This document shows, piece after piece, positions 1 to 8,456 of a stretch of DNA of 64,000 nucleotides. This DNA is from Salinigranum salinum (GTDB lineage Archaea > Halobacteriota > Halobacteria > Halobacteriales > Haloferacaceae), in NCBI RefSeq assembly GCF_009176545.1, contig NZ_VTOJ01000002.1, positions 930,001-994,000 of the forward strand, read 5' to 3'. Below the pieces are notes generated by a model that had not been told where the DNA came from, made no database searches, and was given only the letters and a program-made list of their open reading frames with translations. A program made the position numbers and the translations under genes. The stretch's first letter is position 1, and every line of letters begins with the position of its first letter.

Positions 1-19
1 TGCTTCGAGTAGTAGGATC

Positions 20-1201
20 ATGCCAACAAATGAGCCTGCGTCCAACGGTGGGAAGCGAAGCGATCGAACAACGACTCGTCGGCCGTTGCTCAAGACCGTC
101 GGGGCTGGACTGCTGGCGACGGGTCTCGCGGGATGTGCAGGCGGCGGTGGTGGTGGGAGCGGAGATGGCGGCAGTAGCGGCGATGGCGGCAGCGGCGACG
201 GTGGCAGTGGTGGCGACGGCGGCAGCGGCGACGGTGGCAGTGGTGGCGACGGCGGCAGCGGTGGGGGAGGCGGCAATGCCGAGGTCTCGATGACGATCGC
301 GAGCGCGTTCGCGGAGAGTCACGTCCTGATCAACGGCGCGGCCAAGCGCTTCAAGGAGATCGTCGAATCGGAGTCCGACGGGAACTTCACCGTCAACATC
401 TCCCCTGGTGGGGCTTACGGTGCCGAGGACGAAATCAGCGAACTCACGGCGGAGGGAGGGGTCGAAGCCCACAGTCAGGGAACGTTCCCGTTCCTGCAGT
501 ACGCCCCGGAGTACTTCTTCTTCGCCAACCCGTTCGTCGTGCGGGGTCACGACCACATCCTGGCCCTCCACGAGAGCGACCTGATGGCGCCAGCCTACGA
601 CCAACTGATCGAGAACGGAAACCAGCGGGCGGTCGGGAAGATGGTGTACCGCGGCGCCCGGCACCTGTGCACGCGGGAGAGCACCGGCGCGGTGAACACG
701 CCCGAACCGATCCAGGGACTGAACATGCGGGTGCCCGAGATCCCGCCGTGGACGAACATCTGGGCTGCGATCGGGGTGAGTCCAACGCCGATCGCCTGGA
801 CCGAAGTGTACAGCGCCCTCCAGACGGGGACCGCCGAGGCACTCGAGGCACCCCCGGGGGCGATCAACTCGGCGAAGCTCTACGAGGTGATCGACTACCT
901 CAACATGACCTCGCACCAGATCACGACCGGGAACATCTACGTGAACGAGGACTTCTACCAGGGCCTCGACGAGAGCTACCAGGAACTCGTCCAGAGTGCC
1001 GGAGACACCGCGACCGAGCACGCCAGTCAGATGGCGCGTGAACAGGAGCAGGGTCACCTCGACACCTTCGCCTCCGACTACGACGTCACGATCAACGACC
1101 AGACCGAGCGTTCGACGTTCTCGGACGCGGCCCAGCCAGCGATCCAGAAACTGTTCGACAACGAGTGGGCGCACACCTGGGAAGAGGTGAAAAACGTTTA
1201 A
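20..1201 (+). CDS. TRAP transporter substrate-binding lipoprotein (DctP family)
   Basis: 393 aa. This is the extracellular solute receptor of a TRAP (tripartite, ion-gradient-driven) transporter; it captures an organic acid and delivers it to the membrane pair encoded next. A twin-arginine (RR at residues 20-21) precedes a hydrophobic stretch and a lipobox LAGC with Cys39, so Tat export and lipid anchoring are likely. A Gly/Ser/Asp-rich linker at residues 40-88 separates the anchor from the DctP domain (about 90-393). DctQ follows after 24 bases and DctM overlaps that, the usual P-Q-M order. The substrate cannot be read from sequence, but an acyl-CoA ligase and a CoA-transferase just downstream suggest a carboxylate. 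Confidence 0.93.
   Translation: MPTNEPASNGGKRSDRTTTRRPLLKTVGAGLLATGLAGCAGGGGGGSGDGGSSGDGGSGDGGSGGDGGSGDGGSGGDGGSGGGGGNAEVSMTIASAFAESHVLINGAAKRFKEIVESESDGNFTVNISPGGAYGAEDEISELTAEGGVEAHSQGTFPFLQYAPEYFFFANPFVVRGHDHILALHESDLMAPAYDQLIENGNQRAVGKMVYRGARHLCTRESTGAVNTPEPIQGLNMRVPEIPPWTNIWAAIGVSPTPIAWTEVYSALQTGTAEALEAPPGAINSAKLYEVIDYLNMTSHQITTGNIYVNEDFYQGLDESYQELVQSAGDTATEHASQMAREQEQGHLDTFASDYDVTINDQTERSTFSDAAQPAIQKLFDNEWAHTWEEVKNV
185..250 (+). repeat. Two exact 33-bp tandem repeats in a Gly-rich linker
   Basis: Two identical 33-base units (185-217 and 218-250), followed by the start of a third, encode the Gly/Ser/Asp linker between the lipid anchor and the DctP domain. The unit is a multiple of three, so gain or loss of a copy changes linker length without breaking the frame. 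Confidence 0.85.
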
Positions 1202-1225
1202 TATCCCCCTGTCGACTACCCGTCA

Positions 1226-1795
1226 ATGGAGATCGACCAGTCGATCGAAATAACGGTCGAGAACGTGTTCGATCGCGTGATCCTGATAGCGGCGACTGGC
1301 CTCTTCGCGCTCACCGTTATCCTGACCACGTTGCAGGTAATCGTGAGACAGACACCGTTCCTGCCGTCCGAGTGGTTCATCTGGACGGTGCCGGCCGCAC
1401 GGTTTCTGCTGATCATCATGACGTACGTCGGTGGTGCCGTCGTGACGCGGAACAACGAACACATCTCGATCAGCCTCATCCTGGACTGGCTCGGGCAGTT
1501 CGTCCCCCGGCTTCGGACATCGCTCATGGTCGTCTCCGACGCGATCGTCATCGCGTTCCTCGGGATGGCACTGTACGGGACGTACCTGAGTACGACCGGG
1601 AACTGGCGGACGTCGGTCGGCGGCATCTCCGGAATCACGTCAGGGTACATCTACCTCGGGATCGGGCTCGGACTGCTGGCGATGCTCGTCTACGAGGTCG
1701 ACGACGCCGTCGAGGCGGTCCAGTCGTTGCTCACGGGCGACTGGCAGACGACCACCGACGAGACGGACGACGAGGGCGGGGTGGAAGATGTCTGA
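1226..1795 (+). CDS. TRAP transporter small permease (DctQ family)
   Basis: 189 aa, a typical DctQ length, with about four hydrophobic helices (near residues 15-35, 45-70, 85-110 and 130-155). It forms the small membrane subunit of the TRAP complex together with the DctM-type protein. The last 8 bases overlap the start of the next gene, indicating translational coupling. The acidic C-terminal tail (TTDETDDEGG) is normal for a haloarchaeon. The family call rests on position and topology as much as on sequence. Confidence 0.88.
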   Translation: MEIDQSIEITVENVFDRVILIAATGLFALTVILTTLQVIVRQTPFLPSEWFIWTVPAARFLLIIMTYVGGAVVTRNNEHISISLILDWLGQFVPRLRTSLMVVSDAIVIAFLGMALYGTYLSTTGNWRTSVGGISGITSGYIYLGIGLGLLAMLVYEVDDAVEAVQSLLTGDWQTTTDETDDEGGVEDV

Positions 1796-3089
1796 ACTCC
1801 TCTTCGTCGGCGGACTGTTCCTCGGCGTTCTTCTTCTCCTCTACGCAATCGGCGTGCCGGTGGCCATCGCGATGGGGATGAGCTGTATCGTGATGTGGCT
1901 CTCCCCGTTCGGCTCAGGCATCAATTTCACGCTGATCAGCACCCGCCTCTTCTTCGGAGTGAACAGCTTCCCGCTGCTGGCGATCCCGTTCTACGTACTC
2001 CTCGGACGGTTGATGAACCGCGTCGGGATGACCGAACGGATCTTCGCTTTCGCCGGGGCGATCGTAGGCCACTACCGCGGTGGGATCGCCCACGTCAACA
2101 TCGTCGCCAGCATGATCTTCTCGGGGATGTCAGGGCTGGCAACCGCGGACGCCGCTGGACTGGGCCGCATCGAGTACACCGCGATGCGCGAACACGGATA
2201 CGACAAGCAGACCGCGCTCGGTGTGACCGGTTCCTCCGCGCTGATCGGGCCGCTCATTCCCCCGAGCGTCGCGATCATCATCTACGGCGTGCTCGCCGAG
2301 GAGTCGATCGGGCAGCTGTTCCTCGGTGGGCTCGTCCCGGGCGTCACCCTCGGGCTCACTCTGATGGTGTTCGTGGTAGTCCTCTCGCGGCTCCGCGGCT
2401 TCTCTCCCGATCAGGAGTTCGAGCTCGGTGCGGTCTGGACCACGTTCAAAGACGCGTTCTTCGCGCTACTGACGCCGATCCTGATCATCGGTGGCCTGCT
2501 GTCGGGACAGTTCACCGCCACCGAGGCCGGTGCGATCGCGGTCATCTACATCTGTTTCGTCGGCTTCTTCGTCTACCGAGAGCTGACGATCGGCGGTCTG
2601 ATCGACGAGATGAAGTTCAGCATGATCGAGACGTGCGCGCTCACGTTCATCGTCGCTGTCGCCTCACTGTACGGGCTGGTCGCGCTCCAGCTGCAGCTGC
2701 CGCGGCTGCTCGTCGACGGCTTTGCGGGGGTTTCCTCGGACCCGACGATGATCCTGCTCGCCCTGACCGCCCTGTTTCTGGTCGTCGGGACCTTCATGGA
2801 CACTATCGCCGCGATGACGGTGCTCGTGCCGATCATCATGCCGCTTCTGGGCATCGCCAACATCGATCCGATCCACTTCGGTGTCGTCATGCTGCTGGCG
2901 CTACTGCTGGGACTGCTGACGCCGCCGTTCGGGATCGTCCTCTTCGTGCTCGAGAAGGTGACTGACGCCTCGCTCGAAGAGGTGATGAAGGCGGTGCTAC
3001 CGTACTACATCCCGATCCTGGTCGTGCTGCTCCTCGCGATCTTCTTCCCCGCGATCGTCACGTACGTCCCCTACAATGTAGTGGGATAG
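1788..3089 (+). CDS. TRAP transporter large permease (DctM family)
   Basis: 433 aa, polytopic, about twelve hydrophobic segments; the transport channel of the TRAP system. It has DctM-like features: the early SFPLLAIPFYVLLGRLMN stretch, GSSALIGPLIPPSVAIIIYG, and the late LLTPPFGIVLFV segment. It starts inside the end of the DctQ gene and ends 106 bases before the acyl-CoA synthetase, which has its own promoter-like box. Length and organisation are normal. Confidence 0.95.
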   Translation: MSELLFVGGLFLGVLLLLYAIGVPVAIAMGMSCIVMWLSPFGSGINFTLISTRLFFGVNSFPLLAIPFYVLLGRLMNRVGMTERIFAFAGAIVGHYRGGIAHVNIVASMIFSGMSGLATADAAGLGRIEYTAMREHGYDKQTALGVTGSSALIGPLIPPSVAIIIYGVLAEESIGQLFLGGLVPGVTLGLTLMVFVVVLSRLRGFSPDQEFELGAVWTTFKDAFFALLTPILIIGGLLSGQFTATEAGAIAVIYICFVGFFVYRELTIGGLIDEMKFSMIETCALTFIVAVASLYGLVALQLQLPRLLVDGFAGVSSDPTMILLALTALFLVVGTFMDTIAAMTVLVPIIMPLLGIANIDPIHFGVVMLLALLLGLLTPPFGIVLFVLEKVTDASLEEVMKAVLPYYIPILVVLLLAIFFPAIVTYVPYNVVG

Positions 3090-3158
3090 CGGGAACCGAC
3101 CCCCTCGCTGAGTCCCTCCGTCGCCACGTGGTTCCCGTCCGGCAGGAGCGGTCGACAC

Positions 3159-3171
3159 TTATAATTAAATA
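3159..3171 (+). promoter_or_regulatory. TATA-like promoter of the acyl-CoA synthetase gene
   Basis: The A/T-only stretch TTATAATTAAATA is centred about 30 bases before the ATG at 3196 in otherwise GC-rich DNA. That distance is typical of haloarchaeal leaderless transcripts and supports the chosen start. Confidence 0.6.
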
Positions 3172-3195
3172 TCGTCCCGGTGTAGCCGGAGACAC

Positions 3196-4887
3196 ATGGA
3201 CCTCTTCACCTCCGACGTTCACTCGCGGGAGTGGGAGTCGCTCGCGCAGCTTCGATCGGCGTTCGAGTGGGACCTCCCCGACTCGCTCAACGCCGCGGAT
3301 CGCCTCTGTGACCGGTGGGCGCGAACCGACGGCGAGCGAGCGGCCATCTACTACGAGGACGAGACGACCGACCGCGAGGGAGAGCTGACGTTCGCCGAAC
3401 TCGCGGACGCGACAGACCGGCTCGCGGGGTATCTGCGCGCCGTGGGAGTCGAGCCCGGCGACTTCGTGGCGATCAACGTCGCCCGGAAGCCGGAGACGTT
3501 GGTCGGCCACCTCGCCGCCTGGAAGCTCGGTGCCGTCTCGGCACCGTTGAGTGTGCTCTTCGGACCGGAGGCGCTCGCGTATCGACTCGGCGACTGCGAG
3601 CCGCCGGTCGCGATCGTGGACGCCGCGAACGTCGAGAACGTCCGGACGGCCGCGGATCGCACGGCCACCGCGGGAACCCGACTCGTCGTGGGCGCCGAGT
3701 CGCTCGGGGGCGAGTCGCTCGGAGCCGACGAGCGCGAGTTCTGGTCGGCGGTCGACGCCGCCGAGCCCATCGACAGCCCCGTCGAGACGACGAGTGACGA
3801 TCCGATGCTCCTGATGTACAGCAGCGGGACGACGGGGCCGCCGAAGGGGATCGTCCAGTGTCACCGGACAGTCGTCGCCCACCTCCCGGGGGCGATCACG
3901 AACTACTACAACCTCGACGTGGCGGGTGACGAGGTGTGGTGGACCCCCGCCGAGTGGGCGTGGGGCGCGTTCCTCTCCGTGATGATCGACGCGCTGTTCT
4001 TCGGTCGGCCGATCGTGGCCTCCGAGAGCGGTGCGCCGTTCGATCCAGTCCGCGCGTGCGAGGTGCTGGAACGGTTCGAGACCACCCACGCGTTCCTCCC
4101 ACCGAGCGCGCTCCGGCTGATGCGTCAGTCTAATGTCGGGGACCGCGAGTGGGCGTTCGACACGTTCCGACTCCTGACGAGCGGGGGTGAGTCGCTCGAC
4201 GGGGAGACGCGGCTCTGGGCGGAGTCGTTCTTCGACGTCACCGTCCACGAGGGGTACGGCTCCACCGAGATGTTCAACCACATCATCGGCGACTGCACGG
4301 CGCTCGAGCCGGCGACGCCGGGCTGGATGGGCTACGCGCTGCCCGGCCACCGGATCCAACTGCTCGACCCGGAGACGAGAGCGCCGGTCGACGTGGGCGA
4401 GACGGGAGAGATCGCGCTCTCCCGCGACGATCCGACGCTGTTCGAGGAGTACCTCGGCCGGCCGGAGGCGACGGCGGCCGCCTACCACGGGGAGTGGTAT
4501 CTCACGGGCGACCTCGCCCGGCGGAACGAGGCGGGACAGTTCCAGCACGTCGGCCGGGTGGACGACCTCATCATCTGCTCGGGCTACCGGATCGGTCCGA
4601 GCGAGATCGAGAGCGCCCTCACGGGGCACGCAGCCGTCGCGGAGGTCGGCGTCGTCGGCGTCCCGGACGACGAACGGGGGGAGGTCCCCAAGGCATTCGT
4701 CGTCCTCGACCCGGAACACGACCCGAGCGATCGGCTCCGGACGGAACTGCAGGACTACGTCCGCGACCGTCTCGCCAGCTACGAGTATCCCCGCGAGATC
4801 GCGTTCGTCGCGGCCCTCCCGCGGACGACGACGGGCAAACTCAAGCGGGGCGACCTGACCAATCTCCCCTCGGTCGAGGACGACTGA
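3196..4887 (+). CDS. AMP-dependent acyl-CoA synthetase (ANL superfamily)
   Basis: 563 aa. It activates a carboxylic acid to its CoA thioester through an acyl-adenylate. The ANL core motifs are present in order: the phosphate-binding YSSGTTGPPKG (about residues 208-218), GYGSTEM (353-359), the ribose-binding YLTGDLA with Asp439, and the C-terminal catalytic Lys548 in TTGKLKRG. Overall shape is closest to medium-chain or aryl-acid ligases; the exact acid is not readable. Flanking TRAP transporter and CoA-transferase genes suggest that an imported acid is activated here. Confidence 0.93.
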   Translation: MDLFTSDVHSREWESLAQLRSAFEWDLPDSLNAADRLCDRWARTDGERAAIYYEDETTDREGELTFAELADATDRLAGYLRAVGVEPGDFVAINVARKPETLVGHLAAWKLGAVSAPLSVLFGPEALAYRLGDCEPPVAIVDAANVENVRTAADRTATAGTRLVVGAESLGGESLGADEREFWSAVDAAEPIDSPVETTSDDPMLLMYSSGTTGPPKGIVQCHRTVVAHLPGAITNYYNLDVAGDEVWWTPAEWAWGAFLSVMIDALFFGRPIVASESGAPFDPVRACEVLERFETTHAFLPPSALRLMRQSNVGDREWAFDTFRLLTSGGESLDGETRLWAESFFDVTVHEGYGSTEMFNHIIGDCTALEPATPGWMGYALPGHRIQLLDPETRAPVDVGETGEIALSRDDPTLFEEYLGRPEATAAAYHGEWYLTGDLARRNEAGQFQHVGRVDDLIICSGYRIGPSEIESALTGHAAVAEVGVVGVPDDERGEVPKAFVVLDPEHDPSDRLRTELQDYVRDRLASYEYPREIAFVAALPRTTTGKLKRGDLTNLPSVEDD

Positions 4888-4928
4888 GTGGAGTCCGCGC
4901 CGCAGGATAGAGACGCCGTCGGATAGAG

Positions 4929-4936
4929 TTATTATC
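4929..4936 (+). promoter_or_regulatory. TATA-like box of the CoA-transferase gene
   Basis: TTATTATC lies about 28 bases before the ATG at 4962, which favours that start over the ATG at 4947. Confidence 0.45.
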
Positions 4937-4961
4937 GAGCCGTTAGATGGGTCGAGACGTC

Positions 4962-6155
4962 ATGGCACGACCACTCGACGGCATCACAGTCGCGGACTTC
5001 ACGCAGATGATGCAGGGCCCGTGGGCCAGCCAGAAGCTGGCGGACATGGGTGCCGACGTGATCAAGATCGAGCGTCTCGGCGGCGAGTGGGAGCGGTTCC
5101 TCGAAGCCGGCGGTGAACTGCTCGAGGGGACGAGCCCCTTCTTCCTCGCGATGAACCGCAACAAACGGAGCGTCACGCTCGATCTCAAGTCCGACAGGGG
5201 ACGGGAGGTCGCGCTCGACATCGTCGAGGGGGCCGACGTGGTCATGGAGAACTTCCGCCCCGGCGTGATGGACCGGTTCGGCCTCGGCTACGACGACGTC
5301 ACTGAAGTGAACCCCGACGTCGTCTACGTGTCGGGGTCGGGCTTCGGCGCGGACGGTCCCTACGTGGATCGTCCGGGCCAGGACCTGCTCCTCCAGGCGA
5401 TGAGCGGGCTCGCCTCGTACACCGGCAAGAAGGACGACCCGCCGACACCCGCCGGTACCGCCGTCGTCGACGAACACTCCGCGACGCTCATCGCGCTGAA
5501 CACCATGTTCGCGCTCTTCCACAGGGAGCGGACGGGCGAGGGACAGAAAGTCGAGGCGAACCTCCTCAACGCCGCGATCGACTTCCAGTGTCAGGAGATC
5601 ACGGCGGCGCTGAACATGGACCGGGAGTTCGAGCGGAGCGAGGAAGGGATCGCGCAGGCGTGGCTGGGCGGCCCCTACGGGATCTACGAGACGGCCGACG
5701 GCTGGATCGCCATCGCGATGGCGCCGATGGAGCAGCTCGCCGACGCCGTCGACGAGCCGGAACTCGCCGCGTACGACACGCCCGAGGCCGCCTTCGAACA
5801 CCGAGACGAGATCAAACGCCGGCTGGAAGCGCACACACGGGAACACGAGACGGCCGAGCTCCTCGACCGGCTGCTCGCGGCGGACATCTGGGTCGCGGAG
5901 GTGAACGACTTCCACGAGATGGCCGCCGATCCGCAGGTCGAGCACAACGAGATGATCGTCGAGATGGAACACCCGGAGGTGGGGACGTTCCGGACCCCTG
6001 GCCCGCCGGTGTCGCTCTCGGAGACGCCGGCGGAAGTCACCTCGCCACCGCCACTCGCCGGTGAACACACCGAGGAGGTGCTCGCCGAACTGGGGTACGA
6101 CCGCGAGACGATCGACGAACTGGCCGAGTCCGGGGTGACTGGACGGCCGGCGTGA
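4962..6155 (+). CDS. CaiB/BaiF family (class III) CoA-transferase
   Basis: 397 aa from this start (402 from an in-frame ATG at 4947). Class III enzymes move CoA between acids through an aspartyl-CoA intermediate. The N-terminal LDGITVADFTQMMQGPWASQ is the family opening, and Asp170 in AVVDEHS falls where the catalytic aspartate sits in formyl-CoA transferase. NRNKRSVTLDLKS and VMENFRPGVMDRFGLGYD are also family hallmarks. I chose 4962 because of the spacing to the TATA-like box. With the ligase upstream it could make a CoA-activation pair; acceptor and donor are unknown. Confidence 0.92.
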   Translation: MARPLDGITVADFTQMMQGPWASQKLADMGADVIKIERLGGEWERFLEAGGELLEGTSPFFLAMNRNKRSVTLDLKSDRGREVALDIVEGADVVMENFRPGVMDRFGLGYDDVTEVNPDVVYVSGSGFGADGPYVDRPGQDLLLQAMSGLASYTGKKDDPPTPAGTAVVDEHSATLIALNTMFALFHRERTGEGQKVEANLLNAAIDFQCQEITAALNMDREFERSEEGIAQAWLGGPYGIYETADGWIAIAMAPMEQLADAVDEPELAAYDTPEAAFEHRDEIKRRLEAHTREHETAELLDRLLAADIWVAEVNDFHEMAADPQVEHNEMIVEMEHPEVGTFRTPGPPVSLSETPAEVTSPPPLAGEHTEEVLAELGYDRETIDELAESGVTGRPA

Positions 6156-6213
6156 GCGGATCGGCAATCGTGAGCGATTCGGACGTCGACGGACGGTCTC
6201 CGGCGACGAGAAC

Positions 6214-6473
6214 CGCCGCTCACTCACGGAGACCGTCCGGAAGATGACGTCGCTTCCCGCCCGCGCGAGGGGCTGGAGCGGAAGAGTCCTGTCCGTCCGA
6301 GCATGGACGCCGGCCTGGTGGTCTTTCGCCCGACCGTCGTCGACTCACGGGCGAACGACGACCGACCCCGACGGTTTTCGAGCGGCATCCCCCACGTCGT
6401 CGTGAACGGCGAGTTCGTGGTCCGTGACGGGGAGTCGACCGGGGCGATGCCCGGGGGGACGATCAGCGTCTGA
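6214..6473 (+). pseudogene. C-terminal remnant of an N-acyl-D-amino-acid deacylase
   Basis: Only the last 85 or so residues remain, split over two frames. The first frame reads SLTETVRKMTSLPAR (6220-6264). After a shift near 6273 the second reads GLERKSPVRPSMDAGLVVF and continues GIPHVVVNGEFVVRDGEST (from about 6274) to the TGA at 6471-6473. These match the C-terminal signature of the D-aminoacylase/amidohydrolase family (metal-site end followed by an ADLVVFDP-like and a HVIVNGE-like segment). No N-terminal half exists upstream, because the CoA-transferase ends at 6155. The gene opposite acts on D-amino-acid-like substrates. Confidence 0.72.
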
Positions 6474-6509
6474 CGACCGACCGACAGACGGAACGGTGCC
6501 CCGGCCGAC

Positions 6510-7646
6510 CTACTTGACCTTCCCGCGGGCCTGGACGTCCCACACCGACCGGATCTCGCCGTCGCGGTGGCCGAGAAGCGTGTCGTGGAGGTTGACCGTC
6601 GTGCAGACGTGCGGGGGGATGAACTCGACCCGGTCGCCGACAGCGAGATCGCTCGCCCCGTCGAGCGTCAGCCAGCCGTGTTCCTCGGAGGCCCGCTCGT
6701 AGGAGAGGTCGTCCCGGTGTTTCGCGATCGGCAGTCGGTCGGTGTCCATCGAGATGGACTTGCTCCCCGCGTCGACGACGGCACGGTCGGCAGCGGGCTT
6801 CGAGATGACCGTCGAGAGGACCGTCAGCGCACAGTCCGACCGGTCGAGTTCGTACGAACGGATGGACAGCTCTCCGGTGTCGTTGAAGATGTACATCCCG
6901 GGGTTGATCTCGGTGGCGACGGGGTGACGACCGCTGAACTTCGAGGTCGCGGTCCCGCCGACTTTCACCTCCGGCACGGCTACGCCGGCGTCCTCGATCT
7001 CGGCGACGGCGACCGCGAGTTCGTCCATCGCCGCCTCACAGCGTCGCTCGAGTTGCGCACGGGAGTCGACACCGGACTTCACGTGCGCCTCGAACGACAT
7101 CACGCCCCCGAACGCCAGGTTGGGTGCGTCGCGGATGTGTCGGGCCAGTTCGATCGCGTGGTCGCCGGGTTCGACGCCGACGCGACCGTAGCCGATGTCG
7201 AGTTCGAGGATCGTCGTGACCACCGCGTCGTGGCGTGCGGCTGCGGACTGGAGCGGGTCGATGTTCCCCCGACAGTCCACGGTCGTCGCGAACGCCGACA
7301 GCCGCTCGGAGAGCCACACGAGGCGGTCGAGCTTCGACGGTTCGACGACCATGTACGACAGGTAGATGTCGTCGATGCCGCTCGTGGCCATCACTTCGGC
7401 TTCCCCGAGCGTCTGACAGACGATACCCCCGCCCCCGGACCGTCGGTGCTGCATGTGTGCGAGCTCCGGGATCTTGTGCGTCTTCACGTGTGAGCGGAGG
7501 GTGACGTCGTGTTCGCGGGCGAAGGTGACGTAGTCGTCGACGTTGCGGTCGACGGCGTCGAGGTCGACGAGCACCGCGGGCGTCTCGATACCGTCGACGG
7601 GGTCGAACAGGCTGGGTCCCGCGTCGCCGGGTGTCCGAACTGTCAT
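6510..7646 (-). CDS. D-threonine aldolase / D-serine dehydratase-like PLP enzyme
   Basis: 378 aa. Fold-type III (alanine racemase-like) PLP enzyme: ETPAVLVDLDAVDRN opens the barrel and SHVKTHK (residues 52-58) carries the PLP lysine. The C-terminal PPHVCTTVNLHD resembles the metal-binding His/Cys segment of D-threonine aldolases and eukaryotic-type D-serine dehydratases, so cleavage or deamination of a beta-hydroxy-D-amino acid is likely. A TATA-like AGTTATTAG lies about 25 bases upstream (7666-7675 region, minus strand). It converges on the D-aminoacylase remnant, pointing to a former D-amino-acid salvage module. The exact substrate is unresolved. Confidence 0.85.
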   Translation of the reverse strand: MTVRTPGDAGPSLFDPVDGIETPAVLVDLDAVDRNVDDYVTFAREHDVTLRSHVKTHKIPELAHMQHRRSGGGGIVCQTLGEAEVMATSGIDDIYLSYMVVEPSKLDRLVWLSERLSAFATTVDCRGNIDPLQSAAARHDAVVTTILELDIGYGRVGVEPGDHAIELARHIRDAPNLAFGGVMSFEAHVKSGVDSRAQLERRCEAAMDELAVAVAEIEDAGVAVPEVKVGGTATSKFSGRHPVATEINPGMYIFNDTGELSIRSYELDRSDCALTVLSTVISKPAADRAVVDAGSKSISMDTDRLPIAKHRDDLSYERASEEHGWLTLDGASDLAVGDRVEFIPPHVCTTVNLHDTLLGHRDGEIRSVWDVQARGKVK

Positions 7647-7696
7647 ACCACCACATTCCGGGGACCCCTAATAACTCTGGCCGGCCCACGACGGTC

Positions 7697-8379
7697 GTGT
7701 TAAGTTAGGAACGAGGCGGTCGATGTTCGAATGATCTATGCCCGAAACCGACCGCCTCAACGTGTGTACCGAGTGGATCGACTTGGAGTTTGTGGAGCGA
7801 GAGCGGACACCCCGACCTGCGATTCAAGTGGGTATTCAGCTCCACCTCGCCGGATTGTCGCTCTCGAATACCAAACAACATCTTGAGAGGTTGGGTGTCG
7901 GGCGGAGTCGAACCGCGATTCACGACTGGGTGCGGAAGGCCGATCTACAGCCCGACAGCGACGTCGAGCCGGATCAGATTGCGGTCGACGAGACGCTGAT
8001 CCGCGTCAACGGCCAGCGTCACTGGCTGTTCGCCGCGGTCGATCCTGAGTCAAACCAATTCCTCCACGTTCGGCTGTTTCAGACACGAACGACGCAACTC
8101 ACCGTGCTGTTTCTTCGCGAACTTCGAGAGAAACAGCAGCTGTCGAACGTCACGTTTCTCGTCGACGACGCCGCTCATCTCAAAGCTGCACTCGACCGAC
8201 TCGGCCTCCGATTTCGCGTGTGCCGACGTGGAAATCGAAACGCTGTCGAACGTGTCTTTCGTGAAGTAAAACGACGAACCTCTTCGTTCTCAAATACGTT
8301 CTCGAACGCGCAGTTACCGACCGCGGAATCGTGGCTGCAAGCCTTCGCCGTCTGGTGGAACCGATGCTAAAGCTAACAC
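7697..8379 (+). mobile_element. IS6-family insertion sequence
   Basis: About 683 bp. The left end GTGTTAAGTTAG and the inverted right end GTGTTAGCTTTAG form short imperfect terminal repeats around a single transposase gene. I could not find the 8-bp direct target duplication expected for IS6 elements: the flanks read CGACGGTC on the left and GAGGCCAC on the right. This implies an old insertion, a rearranged flank or recombination between copies. Exact ends are uncertain by a few bases. Confidence 0.75.
7738..8370 (+). CDS. IS6-family transposase (DDE)
   Basis: 210 aa, the small size usual for haloarchaeal IS6 transposases. The DDE triad can be placed as Asp in IAVDETLIRV, Asp in FLVDDAAHL, and Glu in NAVERVFREVKRRT. 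An N-terminal helix-turn-helix-like region (LSLSNTKQHLERLGVGRSRTAIHDWV) should bind the ends. Frame and length are intact, so it is potentially active. It is the only insertion sequence I recognise in the window. Confidence 0.93.
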   Translation: MPETDRLNVCTEWIDLEFVERERTPRPAIQVGIQLHLAGLSLSNTKQHLERLGVGRSRTAIHDWVRKADLQPDSDVEPDQIAVDETLIRVNGQRHWLFAAVDPESNQFLHVRLFQTRTTQLTVLFLRELREKQQLSNVTFLVDDAAHLKAALDRLGLRFRVCRRGNRNAVERVFREVKRRTSSFSNTFSNAQLPTAESWLQAFAVWWNRC

Positions 8380-8384
8380 GAGGC

Positions 8385-8456
8385 CACGACCGGGATTTCC
8401 GACAAGCTCACGACCGAGATTCCCGGCAAGCCCGCGACCGAGGTCCCTGGTCAGCA
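8385..8456 (+). repeat. Three imperfect 24-bp tandem repeats beside the IS
   Basis: Units at 8385-8408, 8409-8432 and 8433-8456 share the pattern CACGACCGnGATTCCCGnCAAGC with decay along the array. The first unit starts only 5 bases past the insertion-sequence end. The period is a multiple of three and one frame stays open (TTEIPGKPATEVPG), so this may be a scrap of a repeat-bearing gene cut by the insertion. No function can be assigned. Confidence 0.6.

Noticed and set aside
3058-4719. Minus-strand frame of 553 codons opposite the acyl-CoA synthetase
   Set aside because: No motifs and Arg/Glu-rich antisense composition; the plus strand has all ANL motifs in order.
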